NCBI RefSeq assembly: GCF_014650335.1
Contig: NZ_BMUT01000011.1
Location: forward strand, 1-64,000
Length of the DNA stretch: 64,000 nucleotides
Origin: Streptomyces hiroshimensis
Lineage (GTDB): Bacteria; Actinomycetota; Actinomycetes; Streptomycetales; Streptomycetaceae
Direction of reading: 5' to 3'
Shown here: positions 50,097-58,512 of the stretch, in pieces
Numbering within the stretch: position 1 is the first letter of the stretch
Layout of the letters: each line of letters opens with the position of its first letter
Translations under genes and position numbers: made by a program
Notes under the pieces: model-generated
Told to the model about the DNA's origin: nothing
Database searches by the model: none
The model's input: the letters and a program-made list of their open reading frames with translations, nothing else

Positions 50097-50836
50097 TGGC
50101 AGGGACCACCGACGCCGCCGCGGCCGCCCCGCCGGGGGCGCCCGCCCCCGGGCCGGGCCGCGGCGCGATCGCCGCTCTCCTCGTCCTCGCCGACGGGCGC
50201 TTCCCCGCCGGCGGGCACGCCCACTCCGGCGGGGCCGAGGCCGCCGTCAAGGCCGGGCGGATCACCGACGGCCGGACCCTGGAGGAGTTCTGCCGGGGCC
50301 GCCTGCACACCGCCGGGCTCACCGCGGCCGCCCTCGCCGCCGCGGCCGCCTCCGGCCTCGACCCGCTCGCCCTCGACGAGGCCGCGGACGCCCGCACCCC
50401 CGCCACCGCCCTGCGCGCCACCGCCCGGCGCCTGGGCCGGCAGATGATGCGGGCCGCCCGCGCCGCGTGGCCCTCGGAGGAGCTCGACGCCCTCGCCGCC
50501 GCCCGCCCGCGCGGCGCCCACCAGCCGGTCGTCCTCGGCCTCGCGGCCCGGTCCGCCGGGCTCGCCCCGCTGGACGCCGCCTACGCCGCCGTCTACGAGT
50601 CGGTCAGCGGCCCGGCCACCGCGGTCGTACGCCTGCTGAGCCTCGATCCCTTCGAGGCGACGGTCGTGCTGGCGCGGCTGGCGCCGGAGCTCGACGCCGT
50701 GGCGGAGCGTGCCGCCGGGGCCGCGGACCGGGCGGCCGCCGAGGGCCCGGACGCCCTGCCGGCCTGCTCGGCCCCGCTGCTCGACATCGCGGCGGAGCTC
50801 CACGCGTCCTGGCCCGTACGCCTCTTCGCGAGCTGA
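50096..50836 (+). CDS. ureF: Urease accessory protein UreF
   Basis: A 246-residue all-helical accessory protein. After a Pro/Ala-rich N-terminus (1-25) come LLVLADGRFPAGGHAHSGGA, QMMRAARAAWPSEELDAL, GAHQPVVLGLAARSAGL, and AAYESVSGPATAVVRLLSLD-like segments (the sequence reads AAVYESVSGPATAVVRLLS). With UreG and UreD it delivers nickel and promotes Lys carbamylation in UreC. Start ATG shares a base with the ureC stop. Confidence 0.93.
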   Translation: MAGTTDAAAAAPPGAPAPGPGRGAIAALLVLADGRFPAGGHAHSGGAEAAVKAGRITDGRTLEEFCRGRLHTAGLTAAALAAAAASGLDPLALDEAADARTPATALRATARRLGRQMMRAARAAWPSEELDALAAARPRGAHQPVVLGLAARSAGLAPLDAAYAAVYESVSGPATAVVRLLSLDPFEATVVLARLAPELDAVAERAAGAADRAAAEGPDALPACSAPLLDIAAELHASWPVRLFAS

Positions 50837-50875
50837 AGCGGCAGAAGCAGAAGAAGCCGTCGGAACCATCACGTA

Positions 50876-50907
50876 TATACCAACGAACCCCTATACCAAC
50901 GAACCCC
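50876..50907. repeat. Tandem 16-bp repeat before ureG
   Basis: TATACCAACGAACCCC occurs twice in a row, followed by a C run to nine C and then the ureG ribosome site GGGAGGGG. The element occupies most of the 87-nt ureF-ureG gap. Confidence 0.7.
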
Positions 50908-50923
50908 CCCCCGGGAGGGGACC

Positions 50924-51612
<689 letters not shown>

Positions 51613-51616
<4 letters not shown>

Positions 51617-52413
51617 CCGCCCCCGCCCCCGCTCCCGCCCCTGCGCCCGCGCAGGGACCGGGGCTGCGGGCCTCCGCGCGGATCGTGGCCGTCGCGGACG
51701 GCCGGGGCGGCACCGCGCTGCCCGTCCTCGACGGCGGCGGCCCGTTCGCCCTGCGGCGGCTGCGCTCCCCGGGGGTTGAGGCGCGGGTGTGCCTGGTGGG
51801 TGCGATGAGCGCGCCGCTGGGCGGCGACGCGCTCGCGCTGTCCGCCGAGGTGGAGGACGGCGCCGTGCTGCACTTCTCCACGACGGCCGCCACCATCGCC
51901 CTGCCCGGCCGCACGGGCGAGCCGGCGACCTACGACGTATACATTCGCGTCGGCGACGGAGCCGTGCTGCGCTGGCTCCCCGAACCGCTGATCTCCGCGC
52001 ACGGCGGCGAGCTGCGGATGACCACGCGCATCGAACTCGCCCCGACGGCCCGGCTGGTGTTCCGGGAGGAGCAGATCCTGGGGCGCGCGGGGGAGCGGCC
52101 CGGGCGGCTGACGGCCCGGCTGACCGTCCGGCGCGCAGGACGCCCGCTCTACGACCAGGAGCTGTCGTATGGTCCGGGGGTGCCAGGCTGGGACGGCGGG
52201 GCGGTCCTGGGCGGCCACCGGGCGGCCGGCCAACTCCTCGTCGTCGACCCGGCCTTCGGTGCGGCGCCCGTGGCGCCACGGGTTCTGGGCCCGACGGCCG
52301 TCGTCGCCCCGCTGGCCGGTCCGGCCGCGGTGGTGAGCGCCGTGGCGCCGGACGGCCTGCAGCTGCGAACGGTGCTCGAAACCGGGCTGTTGGGGATGGA
52401 TATCGGCAGATAG
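51613..52413 (+). CDS. ureD: Urease accessory protein UreD
   Basis: A 266-residue UreD/UreH scaffold. GTG start within the ureG stop (GTGA). After an (AP)n N-terminus, conserved parts are VCLVGAMSAPLGGDALALSA, VLRWLPEPLISAHGGELRMT, RLVFREEQILGRAGERPGRL and TVLETGLLGMDIGR. It forms the UreD-UreF-UreG activation complex on apo-urease. Last gene of the operon; ureE is absent. Confidence 0.93.
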
Positions 52414-52468
52414 TGCGATACGGGTGATGTGGTGCGCCGGTGACGAATGCCGCCACACGCGTCACCAG

Positions 52469-52496
52469 TTGTTTCATCATTCTTACGGATTAGTAA
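52469..52496 (+). promoter_or_regulatory. Possible promoter of the tripeptidyl aminopeptidase gene
   Basis: TTGTTT and TAGTAA separated by 16 nt in an AT-rich patch, giving a leader of about 105 nt. Weak match to the -10 consensus. Confidence 0.3.
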
Positions 52497-52541
52497 AGAA
52501 CACTCGTACGACCTGTCCATTGTGGGATGGGAGACGAAAGG

Positions 52542-52600
52542 ATCCCCCTGCAGCATTGCGATCTCCGCCGCTCTCCAAGCGGCGTACCCAGCAGGGGGAT
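52542..52600 (+). promoter_or_regulatory. Ribosome-site-sequestering hairpin of the aminopeptidase mRNA
   Basis: Arms ATCCCCCTGC (52542-52551) and GCAGGGGGAT (52591-52600) pair perfectly over 10 bp. The right arm contains GGGGG, the ribosome-binding site 8 nt before the GTG at 52607. Inside, CGCCGC and GCGGCG form a second hairpin. In the closed state translation should be blocked. Confidence 0.55.
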
Positions 52601-52606
52601 TCCTAC

Positions 52607-54214
52607 GTGAGACACACGTCAATACTCGGCGCGGCCGGCACCCTGGTGACCGGCGCGCTGGTGGCCGGGTTCCTGACCGCCCCGGCCGCCGGCGCGAGCG
52701 AGCGCGTGCCGGGCGGGGCCGCAGAGGCCCGCGGTGTGAAGACGGCCGCCGATCGCGCGGCCAAGACCGGCGTCAAGTGGCAGGACTGCCCTGCCTCCTG
52801 GGGCCTTGAGAAGCCCATCCAGTGCGGCTTCGTCACCGTTCCCGTCGACTACGCCAAGCCGGACGGGCCCACCATCAAGATCGCAGTGGACCGGGCCCGC
52901 TCGACCGGCACCGCGGACGAGCGCCAGGGCGCCCTCCTCTACAACCCCGGCGGCCCCGGCGGCTCCGGCATGAGGTTCCCGCGCCGCATCACCACCAAGG
53001 CCCCGCTCTGGGCGAAGACGGCCAAGGCGTACGACTTCGTGGGCTTCGACCCGCGCGGCGTGGGCCACTCCGCCCCGATCTCCTGCGTCGACCCGCAGAA
53101 GTTCGTCGCCGCGCCCAAGGCCGACCCGGTGCCCGGCAGCGAGGCCGACAAGCTCGCCCAGCGCAAGCTCGCCCGCCAGTACGCGGACGGCTGCGCCGAG
53201 CGCAGCGGCAAGCTCCTGCCGTACCTCACCACGGCGAACACCGCGCGCGACATCGACGTCGTCCGCGCCGCCCTCGGCGAGAAGAAGCTCAACTACCTGG
53301 GCGTCTCCTACGGCACCTACCTCGGCGCCGTCTACGGCACCCTGTTCCCGGGCCACGTCCGCCGCCTGGTCGTCGACAGCGTCGTCAACCCGGCCCAGGA
53401 CAACATCTGGTACCAGGCCAACCTGGAGCAGGACGTCGCCTTCGAGTCCCGCTTCAAGGACTGGGAGGACTGGGTCGCCAAGTACGACTCCACCTTCCAC
53501 CTCGGCGCCACCCGGACCCAGGTCCAGAAGAACTGGGAGAAGCTCCGGGCCACCGCCAAGAAGAAGCCCCTCGGCGGGGTCGTCGGCCCGGCCGAGCTCA
53601 TCAATTACTTCCAGGGCGCGGCGTACTACGACTCCTCGTGGGTCCCGGTCGCCGAGACCTGGAGCAAGTACGTCGCCGGTGACGAGAAGTCGCTGGTCGA
53701 GGCCGCAGGCCCCAACCTGTCCGACAAGGCCGGCAACATCGTCGCCGAGAACAGCAACGCCGTCTACACGGCGGTTGAGTGCGCCGACGCCAAGTGGCCC
53801 ACCAGCTGGAACAAGTGGGACCGCGACAACAGCCGCATCCACCGCCAGGCCCCCTTCATGACCTGGGCCAACGCCTGGATGAACCTCCCGTGCGCCACGT
53901 GGAAGGCCCCCCAGGGCACTCCCGTCGAGGTCACCACGCACAAGGGCCTGCCGCAGACCCTCATCATCCAGAGCGAGCGCGACGCGGCCACCCCGTACGC
54001 GGGCGCCGTGGAACTGCACAAGCGCTTCAAGGGCTCCCGCCTCATCACCGAGAAGGGCGCCGGCTCGCACGGCGTCACGGGCGAGGCCAACCCCTGCATC
54101 AACGCCAAGCTCGACGCCTACCTCATCGACGGCAAGCTCGACGCGAAGGACGTGACGTGCGCCCCGCACGCCACCCCGGAGCCGCCGAAGGCCGCCGCGG
54201 CGAAGCAGTCGTAG
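52607..54214 (+). CDS. Secreted tripeptidyl aminopeptidase-like hydrolase
   Basis: A 535-residue exported alpha/beta hydrolase of the Streptomyces Tap/SlpD type. Signal peptide about 1-36 (LGAAGTLVTGALVAGFLTAP). The oxyanion region is LLYNPGGPGGSGMRFPRRI, FVGFDPRGVGHSAPISC precedes the nucleophile elbow YLGVSYGTYLGAVYGTLFPG (Ser), and the TAP-like C-terminal domain has LIIQSERDAATPYAGAVELH (acid) and KGAGSHGVTGEANPC (His). These enzymes release tripeptides from N-termini of secreted proteins. GTG at 52607 is used; the longer upstream frame has no signal peptide. Confidence 0.93.
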   Translation: MRHTSILGAAGTLVTGALVAGFLTAPAAGASERVPGGAAEARGVKTAADRAAKTGVKWQDCPASWGLEKPIQCGFVTVPVDYAKPDGPTIKIAVDRARSTGTADERQGALLYNPGGPGGSGMRFPRRITTKAPLWAKTAKAYDFVGFDPRGVGHSAPISCVDPQKFVAAPKADPVPGSEADKLAQRKLARQYADGCAERSGKLLPYLTTANTARDIDVVRAALGEKKLNYLGVSYGTYLGAVYGTLFPGHVRRLVVDSVVNPAQDNIWYQANLEQDVAFESRFKDWEDWVAKYDSTFHLGATRTQVQKNWEKLRATAKKKPLGGVVGPAELINYFQGAAYYDSSWVPVAETWSKYVAGDEKSLVEAAGPNLSDKAGNIVAENSNAVYTAVECADAKWPTSWNKWDRDNSRIHRQAPFMTWANAWMNLPCATWKAPQGTPVEVTTHKGLPQTLIIQSERDAATPYAGAVELHKRFKGSRLITEKGAGSHGVTGEANPCINAKLDAYLIDGKLDAKDVTCAPHATPEPPKAAAAKQS

Positions 54215-54232
54215 CAGTCTCACCGCACCGAA

Positions 54233-54265
54233 CGGCGCCCCGGTCCCCTGCGGACCGGGGCGCCG
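54233..54265 (+). terminator. Strong hairpin after the aminopeptidase gene
   Basis: Perfect 14-bp arms CGGCGCCCCGGTCC and GGACCGGGGCGCCG around CCTGC, 18 nt after the stop. Confidence 0.75.
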
Positions 54266-54434
54266 CTGCGTCCGCGGGAGACCGGGGAGGGCCTCGGCGG
54301 GCCTCGGTGAGCACGGACTCGGCGTGCACGGAGGAGCATCGGGACGTATCAGGCTGGATGACCATTTGATGAGCATTCTGCGAACCTCGACGGTTCTCGG
54401 TGTTTTGGCCGCCCGCTCCTCGTAGCCTGTGTTC

Positions 54435-54614
54435 ATGCCCGCCAATCCGGACCTCACCCGGTCGCCCGAGGAGATCAACGATGCGATCCGTGCGTTCCTG
54501 GCGGAGCGTCGCGGCCGGATGCTGAGCGGCGAGGAGCGCAGGGCCTACGAGCGGCTGCGGGCGGAGTGGCTGGCGGCGGTGCGGGGCGGCCCGTGCCTGA
54601 CCGGGCGGCGGTGA
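54435..54614 (+). CDS. Small hypothetical helical protein
   Basis: A 59-residue ORF starting MPANPDLTRSPEEINDAIRA and continuing through a charged helix (SGEERRAYERLRAEWLAAV). It has good codon bias and looks like a conserved small cytoplasmic protein, but I do not recognise a family. An upstream ATG at 54429 would add two residues. Confidence 0.6.
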   Translation: MPANPDLTRSPEEINDAIRAFLAERRGRMLSGEERRAYERLRAEWLAAVRGGPCLTGRR

Positions 54615-54794
54615 CGGGGCGGCCGTCCCCCGGCGGTCCGCCGTCAGTGCGGTGCTGTTCGGGCCCGGCGGTGCCGGAGGGCCGGCCGGGTGATCTGCGG
54701 CCGCCCGGGCGACGGCACGGCGTGGCTGCTTGCGCGGCGCGGTCCGCGCGCGGTGGCCTAGGCCCGGGCACCCCCGCGCCCACAGGAGGCACCG

Positions 54795-55220
54795 ATGTCC
54801 CTACCCCGTACCGCCGTGGCCGCCGCGGCGGCCACCGCCGCGCTCGCGCTCCTCGCCCTGGCCTCCCCGCCGGCCGCGGCGGCCGGCCGGCAGGGCCGCT
54901 CCGGCGGCGCGGACGGCACCGACGGCCGTTTCTTCCTCACCGTCTCCGGTGCGCAGAACACCTGGATCCGCGGGGTGCAGCTGAGCTGCCCGGACGCCGT
55001 CGGCCATCACCCCCACGCGGCGGAGGCGTGCACGATGCTGCACCGCGCGAAGGGCGACCCGGGGCGGGTGACCGGAGCCGGACACCAGTGCACCCGCGAG
55101 TACGACCCCGTGACCGCGACCGCCGAGGGCGACTGGAACGGACGCCCCGTCGTCTGGCACAAGACCTTCCCCAACGCCTGCGCGCTCGACGTGGCGACCG
55201 GCCCGGTCTTCCGCTTCTGA
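54795..55220 (+). CDS. Subtilisin-inhibitor-like (SSI family) protein
   Basis: A 141-residue secreted inhibitor. Signal peptide about 1-30 (AVAAAAATAALALLALASPP). The mature domain has FFLTVSGAQNTWIRGVQLSC, HPHAAEACTMLHRAKGDPG, QCTREYDPVTATAEGDWNGR and FPNACALDVATGPVFRF, including the four Cys that form two disulfides in SSI. Aligning CTREYDPV with CPMVYDPV of SSI places Arg at P1, predicting inhibition of trypsin-like rather than subtilisin-like proteases. Such inhibitors control the activity of the organism's own extracellular proteases. GGAGGCACC precedes the ATG. Confidence 0.9.
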   Translation: MSLPRTAVAAAAATAALALLALASPPAAAAGRQGRSGGADGTDGRFFLTVSGAQNTWIRGVQLSCPDAVGHHPHAAEACTMLHRAKGDPGRVTGAGHQCTREYDPVTATAEGDWNGRPVVWHKTFPNACALDVATGPVFRF

Positions 55221-55263
55221 TCCGCCTCCGGTTCCGGGCCGCTTCCGGCCTGCCCGGGCCCGC

Positions 55264-55422
55264 TCACGTCCCCCGGGCCACCAGCGTCCCTATCGTCAGC
55301 AGCGTCAGCATCACCCACGCGAACCACAGCCAGCCGTCGCTGCCGATGGTCACCGTGTACGCCGTCACCACGACGAGACCCCCCACCGTCAGCCCCGCCA
55401 TCGCCTTCGTCGATCCGGGCAT
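55264..55422 (-). CDS. 52-residue single-family membrane peptide
   Basis: A short leftward ORF with a strong GGAGGTG ribosome site 5 nt before its ATG at 55422. It reads MPGSTKAMAGLTVGGLVVVT, then AYTVTIGSDGWLWFAWVMLT and LLTIGTLVARGT: two hydrophobic segments joined by a short GSDGW loop, a probable helical hairpin in the membrane. Codon bias is good. I do not recognise a family. It stands just downstream of the CtaG-like gene in the same direction (132 nt gap). Confidence 0.65.
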   Translation of the reverse strand: MPGSTKAMAGLTVGGLVVVTAYTVTIGSDGWLWFAWVMLTLLTIGTLVARGT

Positions 55423-55553
55423 CCCCGCACCTCCTCACGGCGGCCCGGGAGTGCGCCGACGCGCAAAGGGGCCGCGGCCTGGAGTCCATCGTCTCCCGGC
55501 CGCGGCCCCTGCCGCCAGAGCTTGCGCGCACGCCTCCTGCGTACGCCCGCCCG

Positions 55554-56507
55554 TCAGGTCTCCCGCGAGCGCAGCGAGGCGAGGTAGGCGTTGTAGGCCT
55601 CCAGCTCCTTGTCGCCGTTGCGGTCCGCGGCCCGGTCCGAGCGCCGCGCCTGCCGCTGCTCGGAGCGGTACCACTGGTAGGCCAGCGCCAGCAGCACCAG
55701 GACCGACGGGATCTCGCTGAACGCCCAGGCGATGCCGCCGCCCGCCTGCTGGTCCTCCAGGGCGTCGATGCCCAGCGAGGCCGGCGGGTGCATATACGTG
55801 CCGATCATCGGCTCCGAGGCCATCATCAGCGCGATGCCGAAGAACGCGTGGAAGGGCATGCCGGCGAACAGCTCCAGCATCCGCATCACATAGCCCGGCC
55901 GGTGCGGGCCCGGGTCCACGCCCATGATCGGCCAGAAGAACACCAGGCCCACGGCGAGGAAGTGCACCATCATCGCGATGTGGCCGGTCTTGGACTCCAT
56001 CAGGAAGTCGAAGAGCGGGGTGAAGTACAGCGCGTACAGGCTCGCGATGAACAGCGGGATCGTGAAGACCGGGTGCGTGATGACCCGCATGTAGCGGCTG
56101 TGCAGCAGGGCGACCAGCCACTCGCGCGGCCCCTTGCGGCCGCGCCCGGCCGCCGGGAGGGCCCGCAGCGTCAGCGTCACCGGCGCGCCGAGCAGGACCA
56201 GGATGGGCGACAGCATGCTGATGACCATGTGCTGCACCATGTGCACGCTGAACATGACCATGCCGTAGTCGTTGAGCTTGGTGCACATCACCAGCCACAC
56301 GGTCAGCACACCGAGGGCGAAGGCCACGATCCGGCCCACCGGCCACGCGTCACCGCGCCGCCGCAGCCGGACCACCGCCCAGCCGTAGAGGGCCAGGGCC
56401 AGCAGACAGCCGATCATGAAGAACGGTTCCCCACTGAACTGCAGACCCCGCTCCAGCGTGAACGGCGGCATGTCCATATGCATCATGCCGTGCCCGCCGT
56501 GATCCAT
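55554..56507 (-). CDS. CtaG-like cytochrome c oxidase assembly membrane protein
   Basis: A 317-residue protein with about seven membrane segments. It begins MDHGGHGMMHMDMPPF, a His/Met-rich metal-binding N-terminus. FSVHMVQHMVISMLSPILVL, MMVHFLAVGLVFFWPIMGVD and MPFHAFFGIALMMASEPMIG are hallmarks of the caa3-type CtaG family, whose members take part in copper delivery to cytochrome oxidase. The start at 56507 follows GGGAGAG; the frame upstream adds eight unsupported residues. Confidence 0.9.
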   Translation of the reverse strand: MDHGGHGMMHMDMPPFTLERGLQFSGEPFFMIGCLLALALYGWAVVRLRRRGDAWPVGRIVAFALGVLTVWLVMCTKLNDYGMVMFSVHMVQHMVISMLSPILVLLGAPVTLTLRALPAAGRGRKGPREWLVALLHSRYMRVITHPVFTIPLFIASLYALYFTPLFDFLMESKTGHIAMMVHFLAVGLVFFWPIMGVDPGPHRPGYVMRMLELFAGMPFHAFFGIALMMASEPMIGTYMHPPASLGIDALEDQQAGGGIAWAFSEIPSVLVLLALAYQWYRSEQRQARRSDRAADRNGDKELEAYNAYLASLRSRET

Positions 56508-56549
56508 CCGCTCTCTCCCATTTCGCACCAATGCGCCGGGACCAGACTA

Positions 56550-56587
56550 GAGGCGCCCCCGGCCGTGATCACGGCCGGGGGCGCCTC
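56550..56587 (-). terminator. 38-bp perfect palindrome after pfkA
   Basis: A perfect palindrome with no spacer, centred at 56568/56569 (TGATCA at the centre, GAGGCGCCCCC and complement at the ends). It lies 22 nt beyond the leftward pfkA stop and before the CtaG-like gene. Confidence 0.7.
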
Positions 56588-56609
56588 CAGTCGCGCGGAT
56601 CGCAGCGGA

Positions 56610-57635
56610 TCACAGCACGCACTCGACCTCGGTGTAGCGCTCCTGCGGCACGGTCTTGAGCCGCTCGACGGCCTCCGCCAGCGGCACCAGCGTGATGTCC
56701 GTGCCGCGCAGGGCCGTCATCATGCCGAACGCCCCGTGGTGCACCGCCTCGACCGCGTGCCAGCCGAAGCGGGTCGCGAGGACGCGGTCGTACGCGGTGG
56801 GCGTGCCGCCGCGCTGCACGTGGCCGAGTATCACCGGGCGGGCCTCCTTGCCCAGGCGCCGCTCCAGCTCGTCGGAGAGCTGCCGGGCCACCCCGGCGAA
56901 CCGCTCGTGCCCGTAGACGTCCGTGGCGCCCGTCTCGAAGGCCATGGAGCCCTCGCGCGGCTTGGCGCCCTCGGCGACGACGACGATCGCGAAGCGCTTG
57001 CCGGCCTCGAAGCGCCGGCCGACGACCTCGGTGAGCTCGTCGATGTCGAAGGGCCGCTCGGGTACGACGATGGCGTGCGCGCCGGCGGCCATGCCCGAGT
57101 GCAGGGCGATCCAGCCGGTGTGCCGGCCCATGACCTCCACGATCAGCACCCGCTGGTGCGACTCGGCGGTGGTCTTCAGGCGGTCCAGCGCCTCGGTCGC
57201 CACGCCCACGGCCGTGTCGAAGCCGAAGGTGACGTCCGTCGAGGCGATGTCGTTGTCGATGGTCTTGGGCACGCCGACGATCGGCAGGCCGGCGTCCGAC
57301 AGCAGGCGGGCGGCCTTGAGCGTGCCCTCGCCGCCGATGGGGATGACGGCGTCCAGGCCGAGGTCGGCCACGTGGCCTTTGGCCCGCTCGACGCCGTCCC
57401 GCAGCTGTGCGGGCTGGACGCGGGAGGAGCCGAGGATCGTGCCGCCGGTGGCCAGGATGCCGGCCACGGCGTCCAGGTCGAGCCTGCGGTGGTCGCCTTC
57501 GAGGAGGCCCTTCCAGCCGTCGTGGAAGCCGATGACCTCGTCGCCGTGGTCGACGACCGCGCGGTGCACGACGGACCTGATGACGGCGTTCAGACCGGGG
57601 CAGTCGCCACCGGAGGTGAGTACACCAATGCGCAT
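56610..57635 (-). CDS. pfkA: 6-phosphofructokinase
   Basis: A 341-residue group III phosphofructokinase. MRIGVLTSGGDCPGLNAVIR binds ATP, IPIGGEGTLKAARLL has Gly at the position that favours ATP over pyrophosphate, VPKTIDNDIASTDVTFGFDT carries the catalytic Asp, and VEVMGRHTGWIALHSGMAAG and LGHVQRGGTPTAYDRVLATR bind fructose 6-phosphate. PKTIDND is otherwise seen in PPi enzymes, a mixture typical of actinobacterial PfkA. Key glycolytic enzyme. ATG at 57635; the longer frame to 57701 is unlikely. Confidence 0.95.
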   Translation of the reverse strand: MRIGVLTSGGDCPGLNAVIRSVVHRAVVDHGDEVIGFHDGWKGLLEGDHRRLDLDAVAGILATGGTILGSSRVQPAQLRDGVERAKGHVADLGLDAVIPIGGEGTLKAARLLSDAGLPIVGVPKTIDNDIASTDVTFGFDTAVGVATEALDRLKTTAESHQRVLIVEVMGRHTGWIALHSGMAAGAHAIVVPERPFDIDELTEVVGRRFEAGKRFAIVVVAEGAKPREGSMAFETGATDVYGHERFAGVARQLSDELERRLGKEARPVILGHVQRGGTPTAYDRVLATRFGWHAVEAVHHGAFGMMTALRGTDITLVPLAEAVERLKTVPQERYTEVECVL

Positions 57636-57755
57636 GACAGGGGGAAACCTTCGCAACAGGGCGGGAGACCGGACCCCGTCGTCCGGTTGCGTCCCCGCCA
57701 CCTTACTAGCGGTAGGTGGCGGGGGACGCGACCGTCCGTCATGCGGTCGGCAGGG

Positions 57756-58484
57756 CTACGCCGACTGGGTCGCCGCGGCGATCCGCTCGGCGCGCAGCGC
57801 CTCGTACCAGCGGTCGTCCACCGGCGGCAGGGCGTTGACGTCCAGCGCCAGCTTGATCAGCATGTCCGAGATATGCGGGTTGCGGGCCATCACCGGGCCG
57901 TGCATGTACGTACCGAAGACGGTGTCGTTGTACGCACCCTCGAAGCCGTCGCCCGTGCCGTTGCCGTTGCCGTAGCGCACGCGGGCGAACGGGCGGGCCG
58001 TCGGGCCGAGGTGGGTGATGCCCTGGTGGTTCTCGAAGCCCGTCAGCGGCGGCAGGCCCAGCGGCTCGTCGATGTCCGCGAGGACGTCGCCGACGCAGCG
58101 CTCGCCCTCGCCGCGGGTGCTGATGACGTCGAGCAGGCCGAGGCCCTGCTCGCGCTGGCCCAGGTCGTTGATGAACTCGTGGCCCAGGATCTGGTAGCCG
58201 GCGCAGACCGAGAAGACGATCGCGCCGTTGGCGACGGCCCGGTTCAGGCCGCCGTCGCGGCGCAGCCGCTCGGCCGCGAGCCGCTGCGGGCGGTCCTCAC
58301 CGCCGCCGATCAGGTAGATGTCCCCGGAGGTCGGGATGGGCTGGTCGGACCGGATGTCCACGCGCTGGACATCCAGCCGGCGCTGGCGGGCCCGCCGCTC
58401 CAGGACCAGGACGTTGCCCTGGTCGCCGTAGGTGCTGAGCAGGTCGGGGTAGACCCACACCACACGCAGACTGTTCTGGCTCAT
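57756..58484 (-). CDS. gatD: Lipid II isoglutaminyl synthase, glutaminase subunit
   Basis: A 242-residue class I glutamine amidotransferase of the CobB/CobQ kind. The nucleophile is C94 in FSVCAGYQIL, the same number as in staphylococcal GatD, and the His is in TYMHGPVMARNPH. YGDQGNVLVLERR and GFENHQGITHLG are family regions. It hydrolyses glutamine and feeds ammonia to MurT, converting D-glutamate to D-isoglutamine in lipid II. ATG at 58484 has AAGGATT at a good distance. It follows murT by 28 nt. Confidence 0.95.
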   Translation of the reverse strand: MSQNSLRVVWVYPDLLSTYGDQGNVLVLERRARQRRLDVQRVDIRSDQPIPTSGDIYLIGGGEDRPQRLAAERLRRDGGLNRAVANGAIVFSVCAGYQILGHEFINDLGQREQGLGLLDVISTRGEGERCVGDVLADIDEPLGLPPLTGFENHQGITHLGPTARPFARVRYGNGNGTGDGFEGAYNDTVFGTYMHGPVMARNPHISDMLIKLALDVNALPPVDDRWYEALRAERIAAATQSA

Positions 58485-58512
58485 GCTCACAATCCTTAAG
58501 TGCTTGCGGGGG

